A stretch of 5,449 bases of DNA, taken from an uncultured Eubacterium sp. (GTDB lineage Bacteria > Bacillota > Clostridia > Lachnospirales > Lachnospiraceae). Both the position numbers and the translations under genes were made by a program. Below, one piece after another: positions 1 through 5,449 of this stretch. The number at the start of each line of letters is the position of its first letter. Within the stretch, counting starts at the first letter, position 1. The notes beneath the pieces were generated by a model. The model saw only the letters and a list, made by a program, of their open reading frames with translations. It did no database searches and was not told where the DNA came from. The stretch lies in the NCBI GenBank assembly GCA_946412445.1, contig CAMKHH010000106.1, positions 1 to 5,449 on the forward strand. Direction: 5' to 3'.

Positions 1-485
1 AACACATCGATAAAGGTGCTGGCAAGAAAAAACGGCGGTATGGAAATGGCAGCGAAGCACAAAGCAGAAAGAATACGCCCGGCAATTCGTTTTCTGAAGA
101 CATAGCAAAGACAACCCCAAAAGAGAATCAGCACCGCCTCCAAGACACCCGCAAGCAAAATTGTTTTTGCCGTAAAGGAGAACGCAGACAGGATTTGGGG
201 AAACACCGCATTTTGATTGACATAGGAAGTGCCAAAGTCAAGCCTTAGTGCACCTTTCAGCCAGTTCCAGTATTGTATCGGTAAAGGATTGTTAAGTCCC
301 ATCTCTTCCCGCAGCATTTCGACCATCGCCTCGGAATCCCACGCCCGAACTCTTTTTGCATATGCCTCTGCCGCATCCATGGGTGACAGCTGCATCAGGA
401 CAAAGGAAAGCACCGTCACGATAAAAACCGTCAACAGTATTTCCAACAGCTTTTGTCCGATAAATATCCTTGTACCACGTTTCAT
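1..485 (-). CDS. ABC transporter permease, DppB/OppB/NikB family (5' part only, runs off the left edge)
   Basis: Inner-membrane permease subunit of a binding-protein-dependent importer for peptides, nickel or metal chelates. The 161 codons present show the usual N-terminal layout of the family. A basic start (MKRGTRIFIGQK) leads into a first membrane helix at about residues 13-32. The periplasmic-side segment follows, with the hallmark MGLNNPLPIQYWNWLKGAL (62-80) and LDFGTSY (82-88). A second helix lies at about 103-125, and a third begins near 139 with ISIPPFFLA (147-155). The coupling (EAA) loop would lie beyond the window. Full members are about 305-330 residues, so roughly half is visible. 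The ATG has a TAAGGAGG ribosome site whose TAA is the stop codon of the preceding ABC gene; the gap is 12 bases, so the two genes are cotranscribed. A second permease, two ATPases and a binding protein would be expected to the left. The family call is firm; the substrate is not determinable. Confidence 0.9.
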   Translation of the reverse strand, partial: MKRGTRIFIGQKLLEILLTVFIVTVLSFVLMQLSPMDAAEAYAKRVRAWDSEAMVEMLREEMGLNNPLPIQYWNWLKGALRLDFGTSYVNQNAVFPQILSAFSFTAKTILLAGVLEAVLILFWGCLCYVFRKRIAGRILSALCFAAISIPPFFLASTFIDV

Positions 486-490
486 CCGCT

Positions 491-500
491 CGCCTCCTTA
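491..500 (-). promoter_or_regulatory. Ribosome binding site of the permease gene, overlapping the preceding stop codon
   Basis: TAAGGAGGCG on the minus strand: the TAA at 498-500 ends the second ABC gene while AAGGAGG serves the permease ATG at 483-485. The shared bases tie translation of the two genes together. Confidence 0.75.
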
Positions 501-2246
501 TGCATGAATGTTCGAGCCGATTTTCCAGCCCACGGCCTTTTCCCGGACATGAATAAAGTCCGCATAAAGTCCTTGTTGTGTCAATAACTCCTGGTGTGTT
601 CCTGCCTGCACGATTTTCCCTGCATCCAGTACAAGAATCTGGTCGGCATTTCGTACCGTTTTCAGACGATGTGCAATCATAATCACCGTCTTTTGCTTCG
701 TCAACTCTGCAATTGCCTGTTGCAGCGCATCTTCGTTTTCCGGGTCTACATTAGCAGTTGCCTCATCCAGGATAACGATGGGAGCATCCTTCAACAGTGC
801 ACGGGCAATCGAAATCCGCTGCTTCTCGCCGCCGGAAAGGGTAGCACCGCCTTCGCCAATCACCGTATCATAGCCCTTTGGCAGCCGGCTGATAAAATCA
901 TGACAGCAAGCTTTTTTTGCAGCCTCTTTAATGTCTGCCTGTGTTGCTTTTGGATTCCCAAGCTGTATATTATTGGCGATGGTATCGTGGAACAAATATA
1001 CCTGCTGAAAGACCATGCTGATGTTTTGCAGGAGACTGTCCAATTTGTATTCCCGCACATCCGTGCCTCCCAGCGTAATACGGCCCTCACTTACATCCCA
1101 GAAACGGGCAATCAGGCTGCACATGGTTGTCTTTCCTCCGCCGGATGGCCCCACGATCGCTGTGGTCGTTTTCTCTGGTATCTTAAGGCTGATATGGTCG
1201 ATAATCTTTTTTTCATCATAGGAAAAAGAAACCTCTTCAAAAGTAATATCCATATGTTCCGGTGTTTGCTCTCCCCCCTCAAGATCCATGACCGGTGTGT
1301 TCTGTATTTCATTTACCCGATCGATCGAACTATCAATCAAACGCAGAAAAGCTGACATACTCCCGCCGCTCTCCAGCTCGCTAAATACAAGGAAGCCGGA
1401 AAGCAGCATCAAAAGACAGATAAAGAGATCCATCCTCCCATAAAGGTACAGTATGACCGACAGCGTGATTATAACTGCGCTGATGATACGCAGCACAAGC
1501 TGCTGCGCGAACATGAATGGAATGGTCTTTTTCTCCAGTCCGATGTTTCTGTCCTCACTGTCCGCAATTGCCTGATGGATTTTCTGCCCAGCACTTGCAG
1601 AAATCCCAAAGGATTTTACAACGCTCATCCCCTGTATATATTCCAGCACCGCATCTACCAGTTCTGTCTGTGCTTCCTGCCTTTCCCCGGATGCCTTACG
1701 GGCATGCTTGTGAAGGAATAGGTTAATCATTAGAAACACTACAAATCCCACCATAGCTGTCAGCCCAATCCTCCACTCAAAAACCGTCAGTACGACTGTT
1801 ATGACAAACCCCTGAATCAGCCCATTCAGATAATTGACGATGATGCGTGGCGCAGTATTTTCTATGTCTTCCATGGTAGAAGTCGTTGCAGCAGTGATAT
1901 TGCCAAGGCTGCGGCTGTTAAAATACCCCATAGGCATCTGTTTTAGGCGCTCACCGATCTGGATACGCTTATCGCCACACATGATATAGCAACCAAAAGA
2001 CTGATTCATTTGACCGAAATGCCGCATGGTAATACTTCCGATCACACTCGCCAGCATAACTCCCAGAACCGTCCATACCGTTGTGTGGGTCACAGAGTCT
2101 GTAGCAATCCCACGCAGTACGATTGCCAGTGCAAGCAATTCAAAGGATGTGAAAATGGACTTGCATATTGTAAATACAATACTTTTTACCCATTTTGCTC
2201 TTTGACTGTCTGCGAACCGGAAAAATTTTTTGAAGATATCAATCAT
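498..2246 (-). CDS. ABC transporter, fused membrane and ATP-binding domains, second half of a heterodimer
   Basis: Half-transporter of 582 residues, the normal length for a type IV (exporter-fold) ABC protein in the cytoplasmic membrane. Six hydrophobic segments lie at about 21-45, 57-75, 135-155, 158-178, 248-268 and 272-290. The ATPase domain starts near 333. It has an A-loop Tyr343, Walker A GPSGGGKT (366-373), Q-loop Gln414, signature LSGGE (470-474), Walker B VILDE ending at Glu495, D-loop ANVD (498-501) and switch His526, so all catalytic residues are present. The ATG overlaps the 3' end of the upstream ABC gene by 8 bases and has a GGGAGG site six bases before it, pointing to translational coupling and a fixed 1:1 partner. 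The DEATANVDPENE stretch and general style resemble the YbtPQ/IrtAB group of siderophore-linked transporters. That is recollection of family features, not a search, and a multidrug or peptide exporter is the alternative. Confidence 0.95.
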   Translation of the reverse strand: MIDIFKKFFRFADSQRAKWVKSIVFTICKSIFTSFELLALAIVLRGIATDSVTHTTVWTVLGVMLASVIGSITMRHFGQMNQSFGCYIMCGDKRIQIGERLKQMPMGYFNSRSLGNITAATTSTMEDIENTAPRIIVNYLNGLIQGFVITVVLTVFEWRIGLTAMVGFVVFLMINLFLHKHARKASGERQEAQTELVDAVLEYIQGMSVVKSFGISASAGQKIHQAIADSEDRNIGLEKKTIPFMFAQQLVLRIISAVIITLSVILYLYGRMDLFICLLMLLSGFLVFSELESGGSMSAFLRLIDSSIDRVNEIQNTPVMDLEGGEQTPEHMDITFEEVSFSYDEKKIIDHISLKIPEKTTTAIVGPSGGGKTTMCSLIARFWDVSEGRITLGGTDVREYKLDSLLQNISMVFQQVYLFHDTIANNIQLGNPKATQADIKEAAKKACCHDFISRLPKGYDTVIGEGGATLSGGEKQRISIARALLKDAPIVILDEATANVDPENEDALQQAIAELTKQKTVIMIAHRLKTVRNADQILVLDAGKIVQAGTHQELLTQQGLYADFIHVREKAVGWKIGSNIHA

Positions 2247-4011
2247 CCTTATCCCTCCCCGCCATTACGCAGGAATCGTTTACCTCCATGTGTGCGGTAA
2301 ACATCCTGCGGTATCGGTCACATCCTACAAGAAGTGCTTCATGCCTTCCTTCTGCCAAAACCCTTCCATGTTCAATAACTACAATTTTATCCGCATCGGT
2401 AATTGTGGACAGCCGATGTGCGATAACAAGCAATGTTTTGTCTTTTATGAGCCTGGATACTGCCTCTTGGACCACGGCTTCATTCTCCGGGTCGGTGTAG
2501 GCTGTTGCTTCGTCAAAGATAATGATGTCTGCATCTTTTAACATCGCCCGGGCAATGGCAATACGCTGCCTTTCTCCTCCAGAAAGGTGCCCTCCGGCTC
2601 CACCGGCAACCGTCTCATAGCCGTGTTCCAGTTTCATAATAAAATCATGGCAGCCAGACGCTTTTGCCACCTCCTCGACTTGGGCATCTGTAGCTCCTTG
2701 CTTTCCCATCCGGATATTGTTGCGGATGGTGTCGTTGAACAGATAGTTATCCTGCGATACGTAGGCAAGCTCATCCATCATCTGCTCCAGCGGCACATCC
2801 CGTACATCGATACCACCAATCGTAACCTGCCCTTTGCTCACATCCCAAAAGGAGGCAATGAGCTTTGCAATCGTGGATTTCCCACCCCCCGAGGGTCCGA
2901 CCAGAGCAGTGACCTGTCCCCCCAGGATATGCAGATTGACATCGTGAAGTACCTCTTCCTTCCCATAAGAAAAGTGCACATGTTCCAGCATAATATCGTG
3001 GTTTCCAAGCTTTTTCTTTTCTCTGGGACGGCTTAATTCGGGCAAATCCAATACCTGTCCCACTTCCCCCACGACAGCAGCGATTTTAGCGATGTCATCC
3101 GTATACATCATGGCAGAAAGAATCGGTGTGGAAATGCCAAGTGAGAGAATTGCGATTGTGATAAATTCGCCGCCTCCCAGTGACCCATCCATGTAAAACA
3201 GACAGCCCGTCGGCAGTATGCCAAGCAGTACGGCAGGCCAGACACCCTGTGAAATGGAAGAATACGTCTGTGTTGCGTGAATCCAATTCAGGACCACATC
3301 TACATTCGTCTTTACGGAATCGGTAAACTTCGCATAGGACTTTGCGGACTGATTAAAAGCTTTAATGACCTCTATTCCATTTATGTATTCCACCATAGTT
3401 CCACTCATGTGCGCACCTGCCTTTAGAACCTCTGCGTATTTTTCCGGGTAATCCCGCATCATCATCCCATAGAAGATAAAGCCCAGTGGAATTGTAATAA
3501 GCGAGACCAGTGCCATACGCCAATCCAGAATGAACATGTACAAAAGGATGCCAAGCGGAATCAAAAGATTCGAGGTCATCTCAGGCAGAACATGCGCAAG
3601 CGGTGTCTCCAGGCTGTCCGTCTTTTCCACAATAACGTTCTTGAACTGACCGGACGGTGTTTCCAGTATATAACCCATAGGAATATGCAAAAGCTTCCTG
3701 GCCAACTGCGTGCGCACCTCTGCGATGACGGAAAATGTTGCTTTATGGGACAATGCCGTCGACCAGTTCATGCAAACGGTTTTTACAATCAGACCGATTC
3801 CTGAAGCGCCGCACCACATCAGACAGAACCTTGCATCTGTTTCTACCCCTTTCAGCAGATGGATCACGATTTGGGATACCCCCACATAAGGAAGCAGCCC
3901 CCCGGCAACACCGGCCACCGCAAGCAGCACAGAAGCCACGTACTTCCCCTTATGTCGGGATGCAAAACCCATAAGCCTTTTGAACGGGCTTTGTACGATT
4001 TCTTTTTCCAA
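2239..4011 (-). CDS. ABC transporter, fused membrane and ATP-binding domains, first half of a heterodimer (TTG start)
   Basis: Half-transporter of 590 residues and likely partner of the next gene. Hydrophobic segments lie at about 25-50, 62-80, 146-164, 166-186, 257-275 and 283-303. The ATPase domain starts near 340, with A-loop Tyr349, Walker A GPSGGGKS (372-379), Q-loop Gln420, signature LSGGE (476-480), Walker B IIIFDE ending at Glu501, an unusual D-loop AYTD (504-507) and switch His532. The start is read as TTG: an in-frame TAG sits three codons upstream (4018-4020), an AAAGGAG site lies nine bases before the TTG, and the first ATG would be residue 14, which would trim the conserved N-terminal region. 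The protein is about one third identical-looking to its neighbour by eye but clearly divergent, as in heterodimers rather than recent duplicates. A 15-residue polar tail follows the ATPase domain. It lies downstream of a TetR-type operator, so it is probably repressed by the adjacent regulator. Confidence 0.95.
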   Translation of the reverse strand: MEKEIVQSPFKRLMGFASRHKGKYVASVLLAVAGVAGGLLPYVGVSQIVIHLLKGVETDARFCLMWCGASGIGLIVKTVCMNWSTALSHKATFSVIAEVRTQLARKLLHIPMGYILETPSGQFKNVIVEKTDSLETPLAHVLPEMTSNLLIPLGILLYMFILDWRMALVSLITIPLGFIFYGMMMRDYPEKYAEVLKAGAHMSGTMVEYINGIEVIKAFNQSAKSYAKFTDSVKTNVDVVLNWIHATQTYSSISQGVWPAVLLGILPTGCLFYMDGSLGGGEFITIAILSLGISTPILSAMMYTDDIAKIAAVVGEVGQVLDLPELSRPREKKKLGNHDIMLEHVHFSYGKEEVLHDVNLHILGGQVTALVGPSGGGKSTIAKLIASFWDVSKGQVTIGGIDVRDVPLEQMMDELAYVSQDNYLFNDTIRNNIRMGKQGATDAQVEEVAKASGCHDFIMKLEHGYETVAGGAGGHLSGGERQRIAIARAMLKDADIIIFDEATAYTDPENEAVVQEAVSRLIKDKTLLVIAHRLSTITDADKIVVIEHGRVLAEGRHEALLVGCDRYRRMFTAHMEVNDSCVMAGRDKDD

Positions 4012-4020
4012 TTCCTTCTA

Positions 4021-4027
4021 CTCCTTT
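4021..4027 (-). promoter_or_regulatory. Ribosome binding site that decides the TTG start of the first ABC gene
   Basis: AAAGGAG on the minus strand, nine bases before TTG (4009-4011). Together with the in-frame TAG at 4018-4020 it rules out any earlier start and supports the non-ATG start over the ATG thirteen codons later. Confidence 0.7.
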
Positions 4028-4047
4028 CCTTTTTGCGAACAAAATCA

Positions 4048-4063
4048 GTTAGTGTTAACTAAC
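4048..4063. promoter_or_regulatory. Probable TetR operator before the ABC transporter pair
   Basis: GTTAGTGTTAACTAAC is an inverted repeat with perfect 6-bp arms (GTTAGT/ACTAAC) around a 4-base centre. It lies between the T-run of the regulator's terminator and the ribosome site of the first ABC gene, 37 bases before the TTG. No good -35/-10 pair could be found around it. The palindrome itself offers TTAACA or TAACAC as weak -10 candidates, with only T-rich sequence at the -35 distance. Confidence 0.6.
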
Positions 4064-4073
4064 CCACGAAAAG

Positions 4074-4095
4074 AAAAAAACGGGGAATATCCCCG
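4074..4095 (-). terminator. Intrinsic terminator after the TetR gene
   Basis: On the minus strand a CGGGGA/TCCCCG stem with a TAT loop (4081-4095) is followed at once by seven T (4074-4080), then C and four more T. It begins three bases after the TAA stop of the regulator. There is no T-run on the other side, so it acts only on leftward transcription, separating regulator and transporter messages or thinning read-through. Confidence 0.8.
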
Positions 4096-4098
4096 AAA

Positions 4099-4722
4099 TT
4101 ATAATTCCATACCAAGAGCTTTCATCCAGCCGGGATACAAGAAATCCATCAGCGTTTTCATATATGAAATGGCCTTTTCTCTTGGATAATTATGGATGAC
4201 CACTTCAAAGATAGAAGTTACATATCCGCTTACGAGCATATGCAGCTCATCTTGTGAAATGTCTTTTACGGCAAATCCTCTGTTTCGCAGTTCCTGGATC
4301 AGCCTGCTCATCTCCCGAACCTCCATCTCTGCGACATCATGAAGGAAATTCTGATGTCTTGTTCCCTCGGAACAAGTGAGCAGGAGCTTGAACTCATCAA
4401 AATGATCATAGATAAAGTCAATATGAGCAAGCCCTTCCTCCTCGGAGATCATCCAGAACTTTTTAATTTCTTTTGCATCCAGAAGTTCATAGCTTTGCTG
4501 CATGGATTCCTGGTAGTTGCGGAAATATGTCTCTGTCAGAGGAGCGACCAGTGCATCGAACATCGCCTCTTTATTCTTAAAGTGGCGGTAAATCCCTGCC
4601 GCTGACATCCCCGCTCGGTTCGCAATCGAACGGACGGAGGCTTTTTCAAAACCTTTTGTCAAAAACTCGGTTTTCATACATGGGATCAACCTGTTGTACG
4701 TATCTGTCTTATCTTTCGGCAT
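4099..4722 (-). CDS. TetR/AcrR-family transcriptional regulator
   Basis: A 207-residue one-component regulator of typical family length. The N-terminal DNA-binding domain shows the TetR pattern: GFEKASVRSIANRAGMSAAG (24-43) followed by IYRHFKNKEAMFDALV (44-59), the helix-turn-helix being about 29-48. The remainder is helical ligand-binding/dimerisation domain without recognisable ligand residues. The last part (about 158-200) contains the ELHMLVSGYVTSIFEVV helix common in regulators of this type. The ATG has GGAG six bases upstream. The gene leads the cassette and lies in the same orientation as the two ABC genes; related palindromes stand both in its own leader and before the ABC pair. It therefore probably represses itself and the transporter until a ligand, perhaps the transported compound, binds. 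That role is inferred from family and position. Confidence 0.93.
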   Translation of the reverse strand: MPKDKTDTYNRLIPCMKTEFLTKGFEKASVRSIANRAGMSAAGIYRHFKNKEAMFDALVAPLTETYFRNYQESMQQSYELLDAKEIKKFWMISEEEGLAHIDFIYDHFDEFKLLLTCSEGTRHQNFLHDVAEMEVREMSRLIQELRNRGFAVKDISQDELHMLVSGYVTSIFEVVIHNYPREKAISYMKTLMDFLYPGWMKALGMEL

Positions 4723-4748
4723 AAGAATCTCCGTTCTCCGAAAACACT

Positions 4749-4768
4749 GTTAGCTAACGCTGTTAACA
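4749..4768. promoter_or_regulatory. Probable TetR operator in the regulator's own leader
   Basis: A perfect 10-bp palindrome GTTAGCTAAC (4749-4758) is followed three bases later by an 8-bp palindrome TGTTAACA (4761-4768). Both lie just downstream of the -10, where a bound repressor would block initiation or escape. The first palindrome differs at one base from the GTTAGTTAAC contained (minus strand) in the site before the ABC genes, which suggests that the same protein binds both. The binding itself is inferred. Confidence 0.6.
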
Positions 4769-4773
4769 TAGCT

Positions 4774-4802
4774 AGTATAGCAGTTGTTTTCCGGAAATGC
4801 AA
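4774..4802 (-). promoter_or_regulatory. Sigma-A-type promoter of the TetR gene
   Basis: Read on the minus strand, TTGCAT (4797-4802) stands exactly 17 bases before TATACT (4774-4779), and TGC immediately precedes the latter, giving an extended -10 (TGnTATACT). The -10 matches consensus at five of six bases and the -35 at three, which the extended -10 would offset. The predicted start of transcription is near 4767, about 45 bases upstream of the ATG and at the edge of the palindrome cluster. The -35 overlaps the apparent ATG of the plus-strand MNT fragment. Confidence 0.65.
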
Positions 4803-5009
4803 GCTGTTTTTTTATGTTCTAATCTATTTAAGGATGATGAGATACGCAAGGTTGAAAACGCTATCTATGATATTGCATTTGATTTTCAGATGGACTATCT
4901 CGTGGATATTTGTGTAATTGTTAAAAATGAAGATCAATTCCAATATTGGCTGGGTGCATTACCCTTCTATGATAATATACTGAAAGAAGGTGTCGTTATC
5001 CGTGGATGA
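4797..5009 (+). pseudogene. 3' remnant of an MNT-type nucleotidyltransferase (antitoxin-like) gene
   Basis: The reading frame encodes 70 residues, of which about 57 from DDEIRKVENAIYDIAFDF (from codon 13) through IVKNEDQFQYWLGALPFYDN to KEGVVIRG match the C-terminal half of small minimal nucleotidyltransferases that pair with HEPN proteins. Those proteins are usually about 100-120 residues and carry a GSxxRG...SDxDLxV active site in the N-terminal half, which is absent here. The first dozen codons (MQAVFLCSNLFK) do not look like family sequence. The ATG has no ribosome site and lies on the -35 of the leftward tetR promoter, so it is probably a chance start codon. The gene has evidently lost its 5' half, with the break near 4827-4833. 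In intact pairs the MNT protein neutralises the HEPN ribonuclease by nucleotidyl transfer; this fragment cannot do so. Confidence 0.75.
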
Positions 5010-5148
5010 GCGTAAACAGGACTTGTGCAGATATCGCATTGAACAGGCAAATGAAACATTGATTGTTACCAAAGAATGCTATCAAAATAAGCACTATAAG
5101 GACTCTATTAATCGTTCTTATTATGCACTTCAATTCCGCAATTTGTAG
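5002..5148 (+). pseudogene. Truncated HEPN-domain (toxin-like) gene
   Basis: A GTG start overlapping the MNT frame by 8 bases opens a frame of 48 residues, VDERKQDLCRYRIEQANETL then about 15 residues and KDSINRSYYAL. The R-SYYA stretch is the well-known first-helix-pair motif of HEPN proteins that follow MNT genes. Intact ones run to about 120-140 residues. Here the frame departs right after SYYA into QFRNL and stops at TAG, so the later helices and the R-x4-6-H ribonuclease motif of active HEPN toxins are missing. The overlap with MNT is the usual two-gene arrangement. AGAAGG at 4985-4990 is a possible, rather distant ribosome site. Both genes being broken is consistent with a decaying toxin-antitoxin locus. 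Confidence 0.7.
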
Positions 5149-5193
5149 GGAGCATCGAAGAAATCGCTGAATGCATAGGACTTGACTCTCCTG

Positions 5194-5218
5194 AAAAAGA
5201 GCGCCCTGGTAGGCGCTC
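5194..5218 (-). terminator. Intrinsic terminator for the gene entering from the right
   Basis: On the minus strand GAGCGCC, a six-base loop TACCAG and GGCGCTC form a perfect 7-bp GC-rich stem (5199-5218), followed by TTTTT (5194-5198). It stands shortly after the stop codon of the minus-strand frame at 5240 and would keep rightward-origin transcription out of the MNT/HEPN remnant and the tetR region. No T-run follows on the plus strand. Confidence 0.75.
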
Positions 5219-5239
5219 AAATCATTACAGGTTAAATCT

Positions 5240-5449
5240 TCAGTTTGCTTTATCCTTCATCTGTGTCACGAGATAGCCGCTTTGCCGCACGGCTTGGCGT
5301 AAAACATCGTCATTCAATATCTCTTTAGAATGTTGCCTGATACGCCGCAGAAAGTCCTGCCGTTCTAAGGATGGACTAACCCTATCCTGGCACACTGTGT
5401 TTACAACTACGTCATATTGTCTATCCGTTCACATTTTAATCAGGGATTG
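5240..5449 (-). pseudogene. 3' end of an unrecognised gene, in-frame TGA near the window edge
   Basis: On the minus strand a frame enters from the right edge (QSLIKM), meets TGA at 5429-5431 and stays open for 62 more codons to TGA at 5240-5242. The open part is hydrophilic and charged, probably helical: SPSLERQDFLRRIRQHSKEI, then LNDDVLRQAVRQSGYLVTQM and a short basic tail. Codon use looks protein-like, and an intrinsic terminator follows about 22 bases after the stop, both of which argue for a genuine gene end. The only plausible internal start is GTG at 5393-5395, without a ribosome site. I do not recognise the family. It may be a gene interrupted by a nonsense mutation, two separate frames, or a small gene starting at GTG; the first seems likeliest but is not proven. 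Confidence 0.4.

Noticed and set aside
594..1355. Plus-strand open frame of 253 codons
   Set aside because: It lies antisense to the ATPase domain of the second ABC gene, whose motifs are complete; the translation is rich in Cys, His and Phe without any recognisable domain.
2587..3036. Plus-strand open frame of 149 codons
   Set aside because: Antisense shadow of the first ABC gene's ATPase domain, with no ribosome site or family features.
498..4011. Naming the ABC pair ybtP/ybtQ, irtA/irtB or a named drug exporter
   Set aside because: The resemblance is only at the level of general motifs and gene order; no siderophore-specific domain (such as the IrtA SIP domain) is present.
4012..4098. 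Riboswitch or attenuator leader before the ABC genes
   Set aside because: The region is too short for a known aptamer and the hairpin belongs immediately after the tetR stop as an ordinary terminator.
4741..4790. GTTAAC-containing repeats as ends of a transposon
   Set aside because: The copies are short, lie at promoter positions inside the cassette and bracket only the regulator gene; no transposase or target duplication was seen, and operators explain them better.
4797..5009. An intact 70-residue nucleotidyltransferase
   Set aside because: The catalytic GS...DxD half is absent, there is no ribosome site, and the ATG coincides with the opposing promoter.
4996..5220. Minus-strand open frame of 74 codons
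   Set aside because: It runs opposite to the HEPN remnant, reads through the terminator hairpin at 5199-5218, and its translation is hydrophobic and unstructured without family features.

Overview
The window looks like chromosomal or mobile-element DNA of a Gram-positive anaerobe of the Clostridia/Lachnospiraceae type. This is inferred from strong AGGAGG-like ribosome sites, a TTG start, a tight operon and the protein style; no species can be named. Nearly all of the DNA is one transport cassette read on the minus strand, so the operon runs from about 4780 leftwards and off the left edge.

Region by region, in the direction of transcription. A TetR-family regulator (4099-4722) has a recognisable extended -10 promoter and a GTTAGCTAAC palindrome in its leader, and ends in an intrinsic terminator three bases after its stop codon. 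Directly after the T-run lies a second palindrome of the same sequence family (4048-4063). Then come two overlapping genes for half-size ABC transporters (2239-4011, TTG start; 498-2246), each with one membrane domain and one ATPase domain, which almost certainly form a heterodimer. Twelve bases further on, a DppB/OppB/NikB-type permease starts (485 to the left edge) and is cut off by the window. The best reading is a TetR-controlled transport operon that joins a fused-type ABC pair, whose sequence style recalls the metallophore transporters YbtPQ and IrtAB, to the start of a binding-protein-dependent peptide/nickel-type importer. The metal/metallophore assignment is inference from family resemblance and gene order; a drug or peptide exporter is the alternative.

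The right end (about 4800-5449) differs in character. It is visibly more AT-rich at first and holds plus-strand remains of an MNT nucleotidyltransferase/HEPN toxin-antitoxin pair. The MNT gene lacks its catalytic N-terminal half and the HEPN gene stops after about a third of the usual length. Beyond it lies the 3' end of an unrecognised minus-strand gene with an in-frame TGA, followed by an intrinsic terminator. The MNT fragment begins within about 30 bases of the tetR promoter, so this looks like the joint where the transport cassette meets older, decaying accessory DNA.

No RNA gene, CRISPR array, complete insertion sequence or origin was seen.
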